A stretch of 64,000 nt of DNA from Rathayibacter sp. VKM Ac-2856 (GCF_013205055.1 NZ_JABMLF010000004.1:1-64000), one strand, 5' to 3'; counted from the first letter of the stretch, positions 39,391 through 48,083 are shown. Made by a program: numbers and translations. Notes: generated from the letters alone by a model not told the origin.

Positions 39391-40818
39391 TCAGAGCGAC
39401 GGGGTGCGGGCGATCCAGCCCGTGGCCTCCTCCAGGGCGCGGGTGACGGCGAGCAGCTGGGCCTCGCGGCCGTGGCGGCCGACGACCTGGACGCCGACGG
39501 GCAGGCCCTCGGGGGTGAAGCCGGCGGAGGTGACGACGACGGGGTGGGCCGTCAGGGTCAGGCGGTTGGCGAGCATCTGCCAGGTGAAGTAGCGGTCGAA
39601 GTCGTGGCCGTCGACGGACGGCACCCACTCGAGGTCGGCGGGCGGGGCGACGACGGGGGTCGCGGGCAGGATCAGCACGTCGTGCGTCTCGAGGACGCGG
39701 GCGGTGTCGCGGAAGAGGCGGGTGCGGCGCTCGTAGGCGTCGGCGAGCTGCGTCGCGGTCGTCGCGCGGCCCTGCTCGACGTTGCGGACGTAGTCGGGGC
39801 GGAATCCGGTGGCGCCCGCGTCGACGGCGTGCCGGCCGCCGAGGAAGAACTCGAAGGTCTCGATGGTCTCCCACGCCTCGTCGGCGCCCGCGAAGTCGGG
39901 CTCGTCGGCCTCGAGCACGGCGCCGAGCCCGGCCAGCTGCGCGGCGAACGCGGCGTGCACGGCGCGCACGTCGGGATCGATCGGCAGCCCGCCGGCATCG
40001 TCGCTCCAGGCGATCCGCAGGCCCTCGACGGTGATGGGCCGCGCCGCGTGCACGGGCAGCGACGACAGCGGCCAGACGCTCTTCTCGACCGAGAGCGCGT
40101 CGAGGAAGAGCGCGGCGTCGGCGGAGTCGCGCGCCATCGGCCCGGTCACGCCGTGCGGGGTCCACGCGTTGCCGGTGCGCCCGCTCGCCACGCGGCCGGG
40201 GCTCGGGCGCACGCCGACGACGTTGCAGAACGCGGCCGGGTAGCGCAGGCTCCCGCCGCTGTCGGAGCCGTCGGCGATCGGCAGCATCCGCGCGGCGAGG
40301 GCGGCGGCCGCGCCTCCGCTCGACCCGCCCGCGTGGCGCGAGACGTCCCACGGGTTCACGGTGGTGCCGAAGACCGGGTTGAAGGTCAGCACGCCCTGGC
40401 CCATCTCGGGGGTGTTCGTCTTGCCGATGATCAGGGCGCCGGACTCGCGCAGCAGCGTCGCGAGGACGCTGTCGTGCGCGGCGGGCGCGGCGTCGGCGAA
40501 GGCGGCGGAGCCGTTCGTCGTCGGGAAGCCGGCGACGTCCATCAGGTCCTTCACCGCGGTCGGCAGACCGTGCAGCGGCGGCAGCGGCTCGCCGGCCGCG
40601 CGGGCCTCGGCGGTGCGGCGGTCGGCGTCCGACGCGGCGGCGAGCGACACGGAGTCGGGCTGCTGCGAGACGACGGCGCGGATCGACGGGTTCCGCTCCT
40701 CGATCCGCTCCAGGTGCGCGCGCATCACCTCGACGGCCGAGACCTCGCCGGAGGCGACGGCCGCGGCGAGCGCCCCCGCCGAGCTGTCGGCGAGGTGGGC
40801 GGCGAGCGGCGCCGCCAT
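39391..40818 (-). CDS. Amidase signature family hydrolase
   Basis: A 475-residue amidase. The Ser-cisSer-Lys triad is readable: Lys in LPTAVKDLMDVAGFPTTNG, first Ser in HAGGSSGGAAAALAARMLPIADG, nucleophile Ser in DGSDSGGSLRYPAAFC. The remaining fold elements (VGVRPSPGRVASG, HGVTGPMARDSADAALFLD, LILPATPVVAPPAD, PVVVTSAGFTPEGLPVGVQVVGRHGREAQLLAV) are complete. Amidases hydrolyse simple or aryl amides. The ATG overlaps the copper amine oxidase stop by one base (TGATG), so the two are co-translated and probably act on the same compound. Last gene of the leftward amine cluster. Confidence 0.88.
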   Translation of the reverse strand: MAAPLAAHLADSSAGALAAAVASGEVSAVEVMRAHLERIEERNPSIRAVVSQQPDSVSLAAASDADRRTAEARAAGEPLPPLHGLPTAVKDLMDVAGFPTTNGSAAFADAAPAAHDSVLATLLRESGALIIGKTNTPEMGQGVLTFNPVFGTTVNPWDVSRHAGGSSGGAAAALAARMLPIADGSDSGGSLRYPAAFCNVVGVRPSPGRVASGRTGNAWTPHGVTGPMARDSADAALFLDALSVEKSVWPLSSLPVHAARPITVEGLRIAWSDDAGGLPIDPDVRAVHAAFAAQLAGLGAVLEADEPDFAGADEAWETIETFEFFLGGRHAVDAGATGFRPDYVRNVEQGRATTATQLADAYERRTRLFRDTARVLETHDVLILPATPVVAPPADLEWVPSVDGHDFDRYFTWQMLANRLTLTAHPVVVTSAGFTPEGLPVGVQVVGRHGREAQLLAVTRALEEATGWIARTPSL

Positions 40819-42872
40819 CAGCGGCCGCCCTCGTGGCCGTGCTGCTGCTCGGCGTGCTCGTGCCCGGCGTGAGCGTCGGAGGCGTCGGAGGCATCGGCGG
40901 CGGCAGGGTGGCACGCGTGCGCCTCGGCCGGCATCCCCGGCGCGCAGTGCGCCGACTCAGACGCCGGCACGTCGAGCGACGGGTTCCGGTCGAAGAACCC
41001 GTCCGGCTCCAGCCGCAGGCTGATCCGGTCGACCGGCATGATCGGCCACTGCTCCGGCCGCGGGAAGTGGTGCACGCCGAGCACCGGCCAGAGCACGAGG
41101 CGCTCGTTGTCCAGCGAGCGGTCGGCGCGCTGCCAGACGTGCACGCCGTCGTCGCCGAGCTCGCCCTGGTTGGGGTACTCGCCGGCGATGAAGCGCTCCT
41201 CCGGGTCGAAGGCGCTGGCCCAGAGGTGCTGCCCGACGAAGGGCGCCTTCCGCTCGACGACGCTGCCCGGGCGGGCGTAGAGCTGCGCGGTGTTCTGCAG
41301 CGCCAGGCGGTAGGCGGTCGCCTCGCCGTAGCGGTTCTGCGCGGACTCGCTCTCGATCCGCCAGTGCAGGGCCCGCGACGGATCGGCGCGGCGGGCGGCC
41401 ACCGACTCCGAGGCCAGCGGCGTCTCGATCGCGAGGCAGGCGTTGCCGTGCGGGTTGGTCGTCTCGTCGGGGTCGGCCTCGGCGTGCACCTCGACCAGGC
41501 GGTTCAGCGGTCCGTCGATCGCCGTGTCGAGGCGGACCGCGAAGTAGTGCTGGTGGATCGGCGCCTGCACGTTCGGCGCGACCCTCCGCCCCGAGCGCGG
41601 CACCTCGCCGTCGGCGATGCCGCTCACCGACATCAGCCCGGTCAGCTTCACCTCGAGCTCGACCGAGCCGTCCTGGTAGAGCGACCAGTAGAAGCCGTAG
41701 TCGTAGTTCGCGACGGTCGCGAAGCTCGAGATCACCAGGCGGCGGCTGCGGCGCACCTCGGCGCTGCCGGTGCGGGTGTTCACGTGCTTCCAGAGGATCG
41801 AGTCGTCCTCCTCGTGCAGGCAGATGCCGTTCGCGATGGTCTGCGGCTCGCCGTGGCCGTCGAGGTAGTCGACGTCGAAGTAGCGGATCTCGCCGAGGCA
41901 GTCGCAGCCGAGCTCGAGGCTCGCGGTGAGCGGGCCGGCGCCGTACTCGCCCCAGTCGAAGAAGTTCTTGCGGTAGGCGGTGGGGTCGCTGTCGAGGTAC
42001 GGCACGTACATCTCGTTGACGGCGGCGCGCGCCAGCACCGGGCGCTCGACATCGCCGTCGCGGTACGTCAGCTCGTGCAGCACGAGCCCCTCGCGGTGGC
42101 TGAAGCCGACCCGGAACGACCAGTTCTGCCACTGCACCCGGTGCCCCTCGATCGCGAAGCCCGGGCCGTCGGCCTGGACGATGTCGAGCTTCGACACCTC
42201 GCGGTCGGGGCCCCAGGTGCCCGCGGTGTAGACGCCGGTCTCGCTCGCCATCGGGATCACGCCGTGGTCCTCGATCCGGATCACCTCGAGCGTGTCGAGG
42301 TCCAGGATCGGCACGAGACCGGCGACCGGGCGGGCGTAGCCGTTGTCCTCGGGGAACTCGCGGTACCAGACCGTGCCCCAGCTGAGCCTGCGGTCGGCGA
42401 GGTCCTCGGGGACGAAGCCGGTGATCGACTCCGGGTCGACCCAGACCAGCGAGGTGTCGGTGATGCCGCGGAGGGCGAGCGCCTCCTTCAGCAGCGGCGA
42501 GGTGCGGGCGGCCTGCGCGATCAGCCGCGCCTCGTCGCTGGAGACGCCGGGGCGGCGGTGGTCGACGTCGGTCCAGACCTCGACGATCGCGGGGCTGTCG
42601 GGGCCGGCGGTCCAGCCGCGCACCTCCCAGGCCGCGCGGGCGTCCGGGTCGAGCACGACCAGTCGCACCGGGCGGGCGCCGCCGGGCTCGACGCCGCGGG
42701 CCTTCTCCTCGTCGAGGCTGATGCCCCAGAACCGCGGGCGCGCGCCGATCCGATCGCTCGCGCGGACGGCGGCGACGAAGGAGGCGATCTCGGCGGCGGC
42801 GAGCGGGTCGAGCACGTGGGCGGTGGCGGCGGCGGTGCTGGTGCTGGCGGAGGCGGTGCTGGTGGCGCTCAT
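40818..42872 (-). CDS. Copper/topaquinone amine oxidase with His-rich tail
   Basis: Primary-amine oxidase of 684 residues, normal length. The topaquinone precursor Tyr lies in ANYDY (389-392). Copper ligands are HQH at 440-442 and a third His in GVHHFPRPEQWPIMP near 600. The usual DWGEYG segment and catalytic-domain sequence GCDCLGEIRYFD are present. It oxidises primary amines to aldehyde, ammonia and H2O2. The last 45 residues are rich in His, Asp and Ala (HACHP, HAGHEHAEQQHGHEG) and may bind or buffer copper, an unusual extension. Start codon ATG at 42872 with AAGGA upstream. Confidence 0.9.
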   Translation of the reverse strand: MSATSTASASTSTAAATAHVLDPLAAAEIASFVAAVRASDRIGARPRFWGISLDEEKARGVEPGGARPVRLVVLDPDARAAWEVRGWTAGPDSPAIVEVWTDVDHRRPGVSSDEARLIAQAARTSPLLKEALALRGITDTSLVWVDPESITGFVPEDLADRRLSWGTVWYREFPEDNGYARPVAGLVPILDLDTLEVIRIEDHGVIPMASETGVYTAGTWGPDREVSKLDIVQADGPGFAIEGHRVQWQNWSFRVGFSHREGLVLHELTYRDGDVERPVLARAAVNEMYVPYLDSDPTAYRKNFFDWGEYGAGPLTASLELGCDCLGEIRYFDVDYLDGHGEPQTIANGICLHEEDDSILWKHVNTRTGSAEVRRSRRLVISSFATVANYDYGFYWSLYQDGSVELEVKLTGLMSVSGIADGEVPRSGRRVAPNVQAPIHQHYFAVRLDTAIDGPLNRLVEVHAEADPDETTNPHGNACLAIETPLASESVAARRADPSRALHWRIESESAQNRYGEATAYRLALQNTAQLYARPGSVVERKAPFVGQHLWASAFDPEERFIAGEYPNQGELGDDGVHVWQRADRSLDNERLVLWPVLGVHHFPRPEQWPIMPVDRISLRLEPDGFFDRNPSLDVPASESAHCAPGMPAEAHACHPAAADASDASDAHAGHEHAEQQHGHEGGR

Positions 42873-42997
42873 GGCGGCGGCGGTCCTTCGGTTCGGGGCG
42901 TCAGGCGTGGGACTTCATAAGAGAGGAGAGAGGAGCGGAGCGACGGGGCCGGCTCCTCGAGGCGGTCACGGCTCACAGCCGCGACGCCGGGCGAGGG

Positions 42998-44554
42998 TCA
43001 GCCCGCGCCCGCGACGAGCGCGCGACCGTCGGCCCGCGGATCGCTGGCCGCGTCGAGGCGGCCGTCGGCGTGCAGCCGCACGAGCTGGACGTGGCCGGCC
43101 TCGTCGACCGGCCCGGACACCGCGGCGACCGGCAGTCCGAGCGCCTCCGCCGCCGCGACCGCGTCGGGCACTCCCGGCTCGGCGACGAGCGTCAGCTCCT
43201 CGTGGCCGAGGTCGCGCGCTCCGACGACGAAGCGCGGGCGCTCGAGTACGGCGGCGGGGTCCGCGGCGGGGTCGAGCAGATCGCGGACGAGCTGCGCGAG
43301 GATCCACGGCTGGGCGCTGCCGCCCTGGCAGCCGAGCCCGAGCACGAGCCCGGCATCTGCGGCGCTCCCGGAACGATCGGCGCTCCCGGCGCGCTCCGCG
43401 ATCACCGGCAGCAGCGTGTGCGGCGGCCGCAGCCCCGGGCCCACCCGGCCGGGGTGCGCGGGGTCGGTGCTGAAGGCGGAGCCGCGGTTGTGCAGCACGA
43501 TGCCGGTCCCGGGGTCGAGGATGCCCGAGCCGAAGAGCTGGTACACGCTCTGGATCAGCGTGACGACGGTGCCGTCGGTGTCGGCGGCCGTGACCGCGAC
43601 CGTGTCGCCGAGCGCGCGGCCGGCCCGCGGCAGCGCGCCGCGCGAGAGCCGGCGCGGGTCGAGCATCGCCTCGACGTCGATCGCGCCGCCGCGCGGGTCG
43701 CCGAGCTCGGCCTGCCGCACGAGCGCCGCGTCGCGGACGGCTCCGACGAGCGCCGCCGTGTCGCCCGAGAGCGCCTCGGGCAGGACGCCGAGCAGCACCA
43801 CGCCCTGGCTCGGCGGCGGAGCGACCCACCAGCGCACGCCGCCCTCGCGCGAGACGGCCGGCTCGACGAGCTCGGCCTCGTGCGCGGCGAAGTCGGCGGG
43901 AGTGTGCGCGCCGCCGAGCGCGGCCAGGCGCGCGGCGAGGGAGTCGGCGATCCGGCCGCGGTAGAACGCTCCGGGATCGTCGACGAGCTCGGCCAGCGAG
44001 GCGGCGAGCGCCGGCTGCACCAGCAGGTCGCCCTCGCCGAGGAGCCCGCCGGCCCCGTCGCCGAAGACGCCGCGCATGCCCTCGTCGGCCAGCAGCTCCT
44101 CGCGGCGGAGCGCGATGGCGCGTCCGAGCCCCGCGGAGACCGGGACGCCCTCGGCGGCCAGCTCGGCAGCGCGGCGCAGCGGCGTGTCCAGGCCCAGGCG
44201 ACCGCCGAGACCGGCGATCGCGCGCCAGCCGGCGACCGCTCCGGGGATCGTGACGGTCTGCGCGCCCTGGCGCGGCATCCGCTCCTCGCGAGCGAGCGCC
44301 GCGACGTCGATGCCGGCGGGCGCCGCTCCGGCCGAGACCACCGCGACGACGTCCTCGCCGGGGCGGCGGACGAGGGCGATCAGGTCGCCGCCGAGACCGC
44401 ACTGGTGCGGGTAGACGACGGTGAGCGCGGTGGCCGCGGCCAGGGCGGCGTCGATCGCGTCGCCGCCGTCGGCGATGGCGCGGGCCGCCGCGTCGAGGGC
44501 GGCGGGGTGCGGCGCCGCGACGGCGACGCGGGCGGGAGGCGGGGAGAGGGTCAT
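42998..44554 (-). CDS. Gamma-glutamyltransferase-like Ntn hydrolase
   Basis: A 518-residue Ntn-hydrolase of the gamma-glutamyltranspeptidase family. N-terminal AVAAPHPAALDAAARAIADGGDAIDAALAAATALTVVYPHQCGLGGDLI is typical. The self-cleavage and nucleophile Thr is expected in GDTVAVTAADTDGTVVTLIQS, followed by FGSGI and a GLRPPHTLLPVI-like segment and GCQGGSAQPWILAQ. No signal peptide is seen, so it is cytoplasmic, unlike classical exported GGT. It may hydrolyse gamma-glutamyl amides or act as a cephalosporin-acylase-like amidase. The ATG overlaps the FAD oxidase gene by 4 bases. Confidence 0.85.
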   Translation of the reverse strand: MTLSPPPARVAVAAPHPAALDAAARAIADGGDAIDAALAAATALTVVYPHQCGLGGDLIALVRRPGEDVVAVVSAGAAPAGIDVAALAREERMPRQGAQTVTIPGAVAGWRAIAGLGGRLGLDTPLRRAAELAAEGVPVSAGLGRAIALRREELLADEGMRGVFGDGAGGLLGEGDLLVQPALAASLAELVDDPGAFYRGRIADSLAARLAALGGAHTPADFAAHEAELVEPAVSREGGVRWWVAPPPSQGVVLLGVLPEALSGDTAALVGAVRDAALVRQAELGDPRGGAIDVEAMLDPRRLSRGALPRAGRALGDTVAVTAADTDGTVVTLIQSVYQLFGSGILDPGTGIVLHNRGSAFSTDPAHPGRVGPGLRPPHTLLPVIAERAGSADRSGSAADAGLVLGLGCQGGSAQPWILAQLVRDLLDPAADPAAVLERPRFVVGARDLGHEELTLVAEPGVPDAVAAAEALGLPVAAVSGPVDEAGHVQLVRLHADGRLDAASDPRADGRALVAGAG

Positions 44555-45717
44555 GCGGTCACCGTCCGGTCCGGGCTGAGGAAGTCGAGGTCGGGGCGGG
44601 CGACGCCGTCGACGAGGTCGGCCAGCGCCTCGCCGATCGCCGGGCCGAACTTGAAGCCGTGGCCCGAGCAGGCCGCGCCGATCAGCACCTCGGGGCGGCC
44701 GGGCAGCGCGCCGACGACGAAGCGCTTGTCGGGGGTCATCGTGTAGAGGCAGGCGGTGGCCTCGCCGCCGTCGGTCTCGATCCCGGGGACGAATCGGCGC
44801 AGCAGGCCGGCCAGGTGCGCGATCTCGGCCTCGGTCGGCGGGGCGACGGGCACCGCCGGGTCCCAGACCGGTCCGGCGTCGACGCCGATCTTGGCGCCGG
44901 AGCCGGCCGCCTCGGGCAGGCCGAAGACGAGCCCGTCCGGCAGGTCGACCGAGAAGCAGCCGAGCGCCGGCGGCTGCGCGACGCTCTGCCCGGCCGGGAC
45001 GGTGAGGGTCAGGATCCGCTGCACCTCGAAGAAGCCCGCGGTCTCGGGCAGCAGCCGCTCGACCCAGGCGCCGCCGGTGACGACGAGCCGGCGGGCGCGC
45101 AGCTCGCCGGCGGAGGTGCGGACGGTGACGATCCCGGCGGCGCCACTGCCGGTGCTGTCGGCGGCGCTGTCGGCCCCGTGGCTCCCGCGGTCGACGCTCC
45201 AGTCGAGCACCTCCTCGTCGAAGCGCAGCTCGGCGCCCGCGGCCGTCGCGGCGGACTGCGCGAAGGCCAGCGCGCGGGCGGCCTCGACGACTCCCGCGTC
45301 GGGATCGTGCACGACCCCGTAGTCGGCGGGCGGAGCGAAGGACGTGTCGGGCACGGCGACCGGCCGGCTGCGCCCGCCCTGCAGCGCCGCCTCGCCGCGG
45401 TGCGCGTAGAGGCCGCCGGTGGGGTGCACGAACGGCGCGCCGGCCAGATCGGCCCAGCGGTCCCAGCCGCGGAAGGCGCGGTCGACCAGGTCGTTCCAGA
45501 CGGGGCTCGGATAGGCGCGGCGGATCATCCGGGTCGCGCCGTGCGACGAGCCGCGGACGTGCCCGGGGCCGAACTGCTCGATCCCCACCACGTCGCGCCC
45601 GCGCCGCGCGAGCTCGAGGACGGCGGCGGAGCCGTGGATGCCGAGGCCGACGACGATCGCGTCGTGCACGGTGCCGTCGGGCACGGTGCCGTCGGGCACG
45701 GCGCCGGGCGCCGTCAC
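44551..45717 (-). CDS. FAD-dependent amine oxidase (sarcosine / N-methyltryptophan oxidase type)
   Basis: A 388-residue DAO-family flavoenzyme. FAD-binding GxGxxG: AIVVGLGIHGSAAVLELARRGRDVVGIEQ. GSSHGATRMIRRAYP is characteristic of monomeric sarcosine oxidase relatives. ACLYTMTPDKRFVVG contains the Cys that covalently binds FAD in this group, and ACSGHGFKFGPAIGEALADLV closes the fold. It oxidises secondary amines such as N-methyl amino acids, yielding aldehyde and H2O2. The GTG at 45717 overlaps the aminotransferase stop (GTGA). The N-terminus has a short repeat (VPDGTVPDGTV). Substrate unknown. Confidence 0.88.
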   Translation of the reverse strand: MTAPGAVPDGTVPDGTVHDAIVVGLGIHGSAAVLELARRGRDVVGIEQFGPGHVRGSSHGATRMIRRAYPSPVWNDLVDRAFRGWDRWADLAGAPFVHPTGGLYAHRGEAALQGGRSRPVAVPDTSFAPPADYGVVHDPDAGVVEAARALAFAQSAATAAGAELRFDEEVLDWSVDRGSHGADSAADSTGSGAAGIVTVRTSAGELRARRLVVTGGAWVERLLPETAGFFEVQRILTLTVPAGQSVAQPPALGCFSVDLPDGLVFGLPEAAGSGAKIGVDAGPVWDPAVPVAPPTEAEIAHLAGLLRRFVPGIETDGGEATACLYTMTPDKRFVVGALPGRPEVLIGAACSGHGFKFGPAIGEALADLVDGVARPDLDFLSPDRTVTA

Positions 45718-46946
45718 GCGTCCGCCCCCTCGGCGACTCCCGCGACCGCCGCGAGCAGCGCCTCGACGTCCGACTCGTCCGTGTAGACGTGCGGCGACAC
45801 CCGGACGACGCTCGCGAGCCCGCGCGCACCGAGGTCCCACTGCGCGTGCGAGGCGGGCACCGCGAGCGAGTCGACGCCCGCCTCCCGCAGCCGCGCCGAG
45901 ACCGCCTTGCCGGGCACGCCGTCGAGCACGAAGGTGACGATGCCGGAGGGCGACGCGGGCGGATCCGCCACGGTGACGCCGCCGATCGCGGACAGCCGGG
46001 TGCGCAGCCGCGCGCCGAGCGCCACCAGGTGCGCCTCGGTCGCCGCCGTGCCGCGCTCGAGCGCCTCGCGCAGCGCCTCGCCGAGCCCGAGCCGCAGCGA
46101 CACCGACGACTCCCAGGTCTCGAGGGCTCTCGCCGTCCCGTCCATGGTCCACTCCTGCTCGCTCGTCCACTGCGAGCCTCGCACGTCGGGCGCCCAGGCC
46201 CCGAGGCCGTCGAGCAGACCGCGGCGGAGGAAGACCAGCCCGGTGCCGCGCGGCCCGCGGAGGAACTTGCGGCCGGTCGTGACGAGGGCGTCGCAGCCGA
46301 TCGCGCGCACGTCGATGTCGAGCTGGCCGACCGACTGGGTCGCGTCGAGCACGGTGGTCGCGCCGTAGCGGCGGGCGAGGGCGCCGATCGCGGCGACCGG
46401 CTCGACGAGTCCGGAGGAGGTGGGCACGTGCACGGCGCTGATCACGGTGCGGCCGCTCGCGGTGGCGAGGGCGCTCTCGAGCGCCTCGACGTCGAGGCCG
46501 CCGCTGGAGTCGTTGGGGAGGAGGATCAGCCGGACGCCGTCGTAGCGCTCGAGCGCGAGCAGTCGCAGCGCCTGGCTGACGTAGCTCGAGCGCGGGGCGA
46601 GCACGGTGTCGCCGGGGCCGAGGCGGAGCGCGTCGAAGACGGCGCGGAGGCCGGTGGTCGCGCTGTCGAAGAAGGCGATCTCGTCGGCGTCGGCGCGGAG
46701 CAGAGCGGCCGCCGCGGCGTAGGCGGCGTCGACCCGGTCGACGACGAGGTTCGCGGCCTCGTAGCCGCCGACCCGCTGCTCGAGGCGGAGGTGCGCGATC
46801 ACGGTCTCGAGGACGGAGTCGCTCATCAGGCCGGCGCCGGCGGCGTTGAAGTAGTGCCGGCCGGCCGTTCCCGCGGTGCGCGCGCGCTCGGCGGCCACAT
46901 CGATGGACGTCCGGGCGGGGGCGCCACCGGTGAGGCCGATCGTCAT
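45714..46946 (-). CDS. Class V aminotransferase-fold PLP enzyme
   Basis: A 410-residue PLP enzyme of the class V (cysteine desulfurase/isopenicillin-N epimerase-like) family. HYFNAAGAGLMS opens the fold. VISAVHVPTSSGLVEPV and TVLDATQSVGQLDIDV precede the PLP lysine at 227 in LVTTGRKFLRGPRGTG. No cysteine-bearing loop typical of desulfurases is seen near the C-terminus, so an epimerase, lyase or transaminase role is more likely. First gene of the leftward amine cluster; the GGATCC-type operator (46987-47021) and the divergent RidA-like gene lie upstream. RidA would clear the enamine intermediates such PLP enzymes release. Confidence 0.85.
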   Translation of the reverse strand: MTIGLTGGAPARTSIDVAAERARTAGTAGRHYFNAAGAGLMSDSVLETVIAHLRLEQRVGGYEAANLVVDRVDAAYAAAAALLRADADEIAFFDSATTGLRAVFDALRLGPGDTVLAPRSSYVSQALRLLALERYDGVRLILLPNDSSGGLDVEALESALATASGRTVISAVHVPTSSGLVEPVAAIGALARRYGATTVLDATQSVGQLDIDVRAIGCDALVTTGRKFLRGPRGTGLVFLRRGLLDGLGAWAPDVRGSQWTSEQEWTMDGTARALETWESSVSLRLGLGEALREALERGTAATEAHLVALGARLRTRLSAIGGVTVADPPASPSGIVTFVLDGVPGKAVSARLREAGVDSLAVPASHAQWDLGARGLASVVRVSPHVYTDESDVEALLAAVAGVAEGADA

Positions 46947-46986
46947 CTGCAGGTCCCTTCTCGCGGTCGCCGTACCGCCGACCCCT

Positions 46987-47021
46987 GAATGGATCCCATC
47001 GTACGCAGGTTGTATCCATTC
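46987..47021. promoter_or_regulatory. Degenerate GGATCC-type operator between aminotransferase and RidA genes
   Basis: Inverted repeat GAATGGAT (46987-46994) and ATCCATTC (47014-47021). The cores GGATCC (46991) and GTATCC (47012) are 21 bp apart, exactly the spacing at 18600/18621 and 22900/22921. Probably the same regulator controls this divergent pair of promoters. Confidence 0.6.
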
Positions 47022-47047
47022 TGGCTACCGCCGGATACGCTGGCGGC

Positions 47048-47575
47048 ATGAGCCACTCCGCCGACACGCACTCCGCCGACGGGCATTCCGCAGAACGGCG
47101 CGCCCGCGAGCTCGGTCTCGCGATCCCCGACTACCTCGACCCGCCCTACGGCGGGCGCTACGGCGGCAGCACGCTGCGCGCGTCCCACCGCACCGGCGAC
47201 CTGCTCGAGCTCAGCGGCATCACCCCGGAGTCGCGCGACGGCGCCCTGCTGCATCCGGGGGCCGTCGGCGTCGACATCACGCTCGAGCAGGCGCGGGAGG
47301 CGGCGCGCTACACCGCGGTGAACGCGCTCGGGATGATCCGCGCGGCCCTCGGCTCGCTCGACGAGGTCGTCGCCCTCTCCCGCGGGCTCTGCTTCGTGCT
47401 CTGCCCACCCGGCTTCGAGCGCCTCAACGAGGTCTCGAACGCGGCGAGCGACCTCCTCCTCGACGTCTTCGGCCCCGACGCCGGCCGGATGGGCCGCGCC
47501 TCCATCGGCGCCACCGCCCTCTCCCGCAGCGCCTGCTTCGAGCTCTGGCTCAGCCTGGAGTGCCGCCCCCGCTGA
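47048..47575 (+). CDS. RidA/YjgF family enamine deaminase-like protein
   Basis: A 175-residue RidA-superfamily protein of the longer YjgH/chorismate-mutase-like subgroup. Visible: LLELSGITPESRDGALLHPGAVGVDITLEQAREAARYTAVNALGMIRAALGSLDEV, then FERLNEVSNAASDLLLDVFGPDAGRMGRASIGATALSRSACFELWLSLEC. Canonical RidA Arg is replaced by the RASIGAT-type motif of this subgroup (R before A/S). Members protect against or hydrolyse reactive enamines from PLP enzymes. ATG start at 47048 with no strong box, possibly leaderless. Divergent from the class V aminotransferase gene, sharing its operator. Confidence 0.85.
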   Translation: MSHSADTHSADGHSAERRARELGLAIPDYLDPPYGGRYGGSTLRASHRTGDLLELSGITPESRDGALLHPGAVGVDITLEQAREAARYTAVNALGMIRAALGSLDEVVALSRGLCFVLCPPGFERLNEVSNAASDLLLDVFGPDAGRMGRASIGATALSRSACFELWLSLECRPR

Positions 47576-47619
47576 CGCGGCGCCCCCCGGCAGGCGGGGC
47601 CGCGGGACCGTCCGCACTC

Positions 47620-47714
47620 CATGCTGATCGAGTAGCCCGCAGAGCGGGCGTATCGAGATCCACCGCACGATCACGTCGGTCTCGATACGCCCTGCGGGCT
47701 ACTCGACCAGCATG
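47620..47714. repeat. Family A module, copy 1
   Basis: Two inverted arms (CATGCTGATCGAGTAGCC...CGTATCGAGATCC and GTCTCGATACGCC...GGCTACTCGACCAGCATG) joined by ACCGCACGATCACGTCG. The outer ends CATGCTGNTCGAG are themselves inverted. Confidence 0.9.
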
Positions 47715-47821
47715 GGGCGACCCTGCGGGCCGGCCGGCCGAGACATCCCCGGACGGTCGAGACGTCCAGGAGCAGCGGGACGCCTCGACGTCTCGAGGAC
47801 GCCTCGGCGGCGCGGCCCACG

Positions 47822-47920
47822 TCCATCCTGATCGAGTAGCCCGCGCAGCGGGCGTATCGAGAGATCCCTCGCACGATCACGTCGGTCTCGATACGCCCTC
47901 CGGGCTGCTCGACCAGCATG
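47822..47920. repeat. Family A module, copy 2
   Basis: Same arrangement and same internal CGCACGATCACGTCGG joiner as copy 1, with a 2-base insertion (GAGAGATCC). Confidence 0.9.
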
Positions 47921-47987
47921 GGGCGGGGCCGCAGGCCCGCCCATCGAGAGGCCCATGCACTCCTTGTGCGCGCGGGACGCGCGCACT

Positions 47988-48083
47988 CCATGCTGATCGA
48001 GCAGCCCGCGCAGCGGGCGTATCGAGATCCACCGCACGATCACGTCGGTCTCGATACGCCCTGCGGGCTACTCGACCAGCATG
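47988..48083. repeat. Family A module, copy 3
   Basis: Nearly identical to copy 1, including the joiner; followed by a truncated arm (CGGGCTGCTCGACCAGCATG) at 48097-48116. The three modules fill the 610-bp gap before the FGGY kinase gene; no coding sequence is seen there. Confidence 0.9.
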
